From Xiphias gladius (taxonomy: Eukaryota > Chordata > Actinopteri > Istiophoriformes > Xiphiidae), in contig NC_053408.1 of assembly GCF_016859285.1 (NCBI RefSeq), positions 10,493,213 to 10,557,212 of the forward strand: a DNA stretch of 64,000 bases, in the 5' to 3' direction. Under the pieces are notes generated by a model. The model had not been told where the DNA came from and did not search any database. It saw nothing but the letters and a program-made list of their open reading frames with translations. Position 1 is the stretch's first letter; every line of letters begins with the position of its first letter. The position numbers and the translations under genes were made by a program. This document shows, piece by piece, positions 63,601 through 64,000 of the stretch.

Positions 63601-64000
63601 CCTGAATTGAAACCCCCGTCTATACTTCTAGATAAAATAGCAGCGCCTACTCCAGTAGGATGAAGGCTGTCCTCTTTTAGCCTGTTGGGGTGACTCCAGA
63701 AGGAAGGCCAGTTATAAACAAAACCAAATCCCTGCTCGCTACAGTGATGAGCGATCAGTAAAGTAAACTAAAAATTTCACTGTGATTATTGTAGGGGATT
63801 AACACTACAAAATAAACTGTATCTTAAAAAAGGATTCATATGTAACAAGAACATGCTTTAAACTTTGTATTATTCATTTATCTAGTGACTACCTAATAGT
63901 TTTAAATATCCAGCAAGCCTGTTTGATGGGTTGAGTAGCCTGTGTTGGCAAATACTGTACATACTTACCCAAAGAGGTGGCATCCAGGGCTGTCTGGTCC

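Overview
This is a vertebrate nuclear window, almost certainly from a ray-finned (teleost, probably percomorph) fish. The evidence is intron-rich genes with GT/AG junctions, AT-rich non-coding DNA, long CA, TA and ATT microsatellites, and several dispersed repeats that I recognise from memory as common in teleost genomes. The species cannot be named from the sequence alone.

Layout, all three recognised genes on the + strand: (1) 1-22,838 holds the 3' two thirds or more of kcnh4, an ELK-type voltage-gated potassium channel. Twelve exons are visible, from just before S1 to the stop codon. The PAS/eag exons lie off the left edge. (2) 25.6-28.3 kb holds a small tandem locus: a decayed Ly6-like copy with a minisatellite at its 5' end, followed by an intact three-exon gene for an 88-residue secreted Ly6/uPAR (three-finger) protein. 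(3) 29.4-35.5 kb holds complete rab5c, an early-endosome Rab GTPase, with a non-coding first exon and five coding exons. (4) 35.5-45.3 kb is intergenic, with mobile-element remnants and a strong CTCF-like site. (5) At 45.3-45.6 kb a GC-rich promoter-like segment contains a short first coding exon of an unidentified gene, whose first intron would run to the window end (more than 18 kb). That tract holds several copies of dispersed repeats.

The order and orientation kcnh4 then rab5c match, as I recall it, the human 17q21 block (HCRT-KCNH4-RAB5C), which supports calling the channel kcnh4 rather than kcnh3 or kcnh8. The genes are not functionally coupled; they are syntenic neighbours. The Ly6 gene between them is the most unexpected element. 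Other points of interest are a duplicated intronic segment flanking one kcnh4 exon, two in-frame donors for that exon, a NAGNAG acceptor, a long serine/proline-rich channel tail, two strong inverted repeats, and an RFX X-box-like palindrome beside a short ORF at 2.45-2.53 kb. I found no convincing wholly new biological system.
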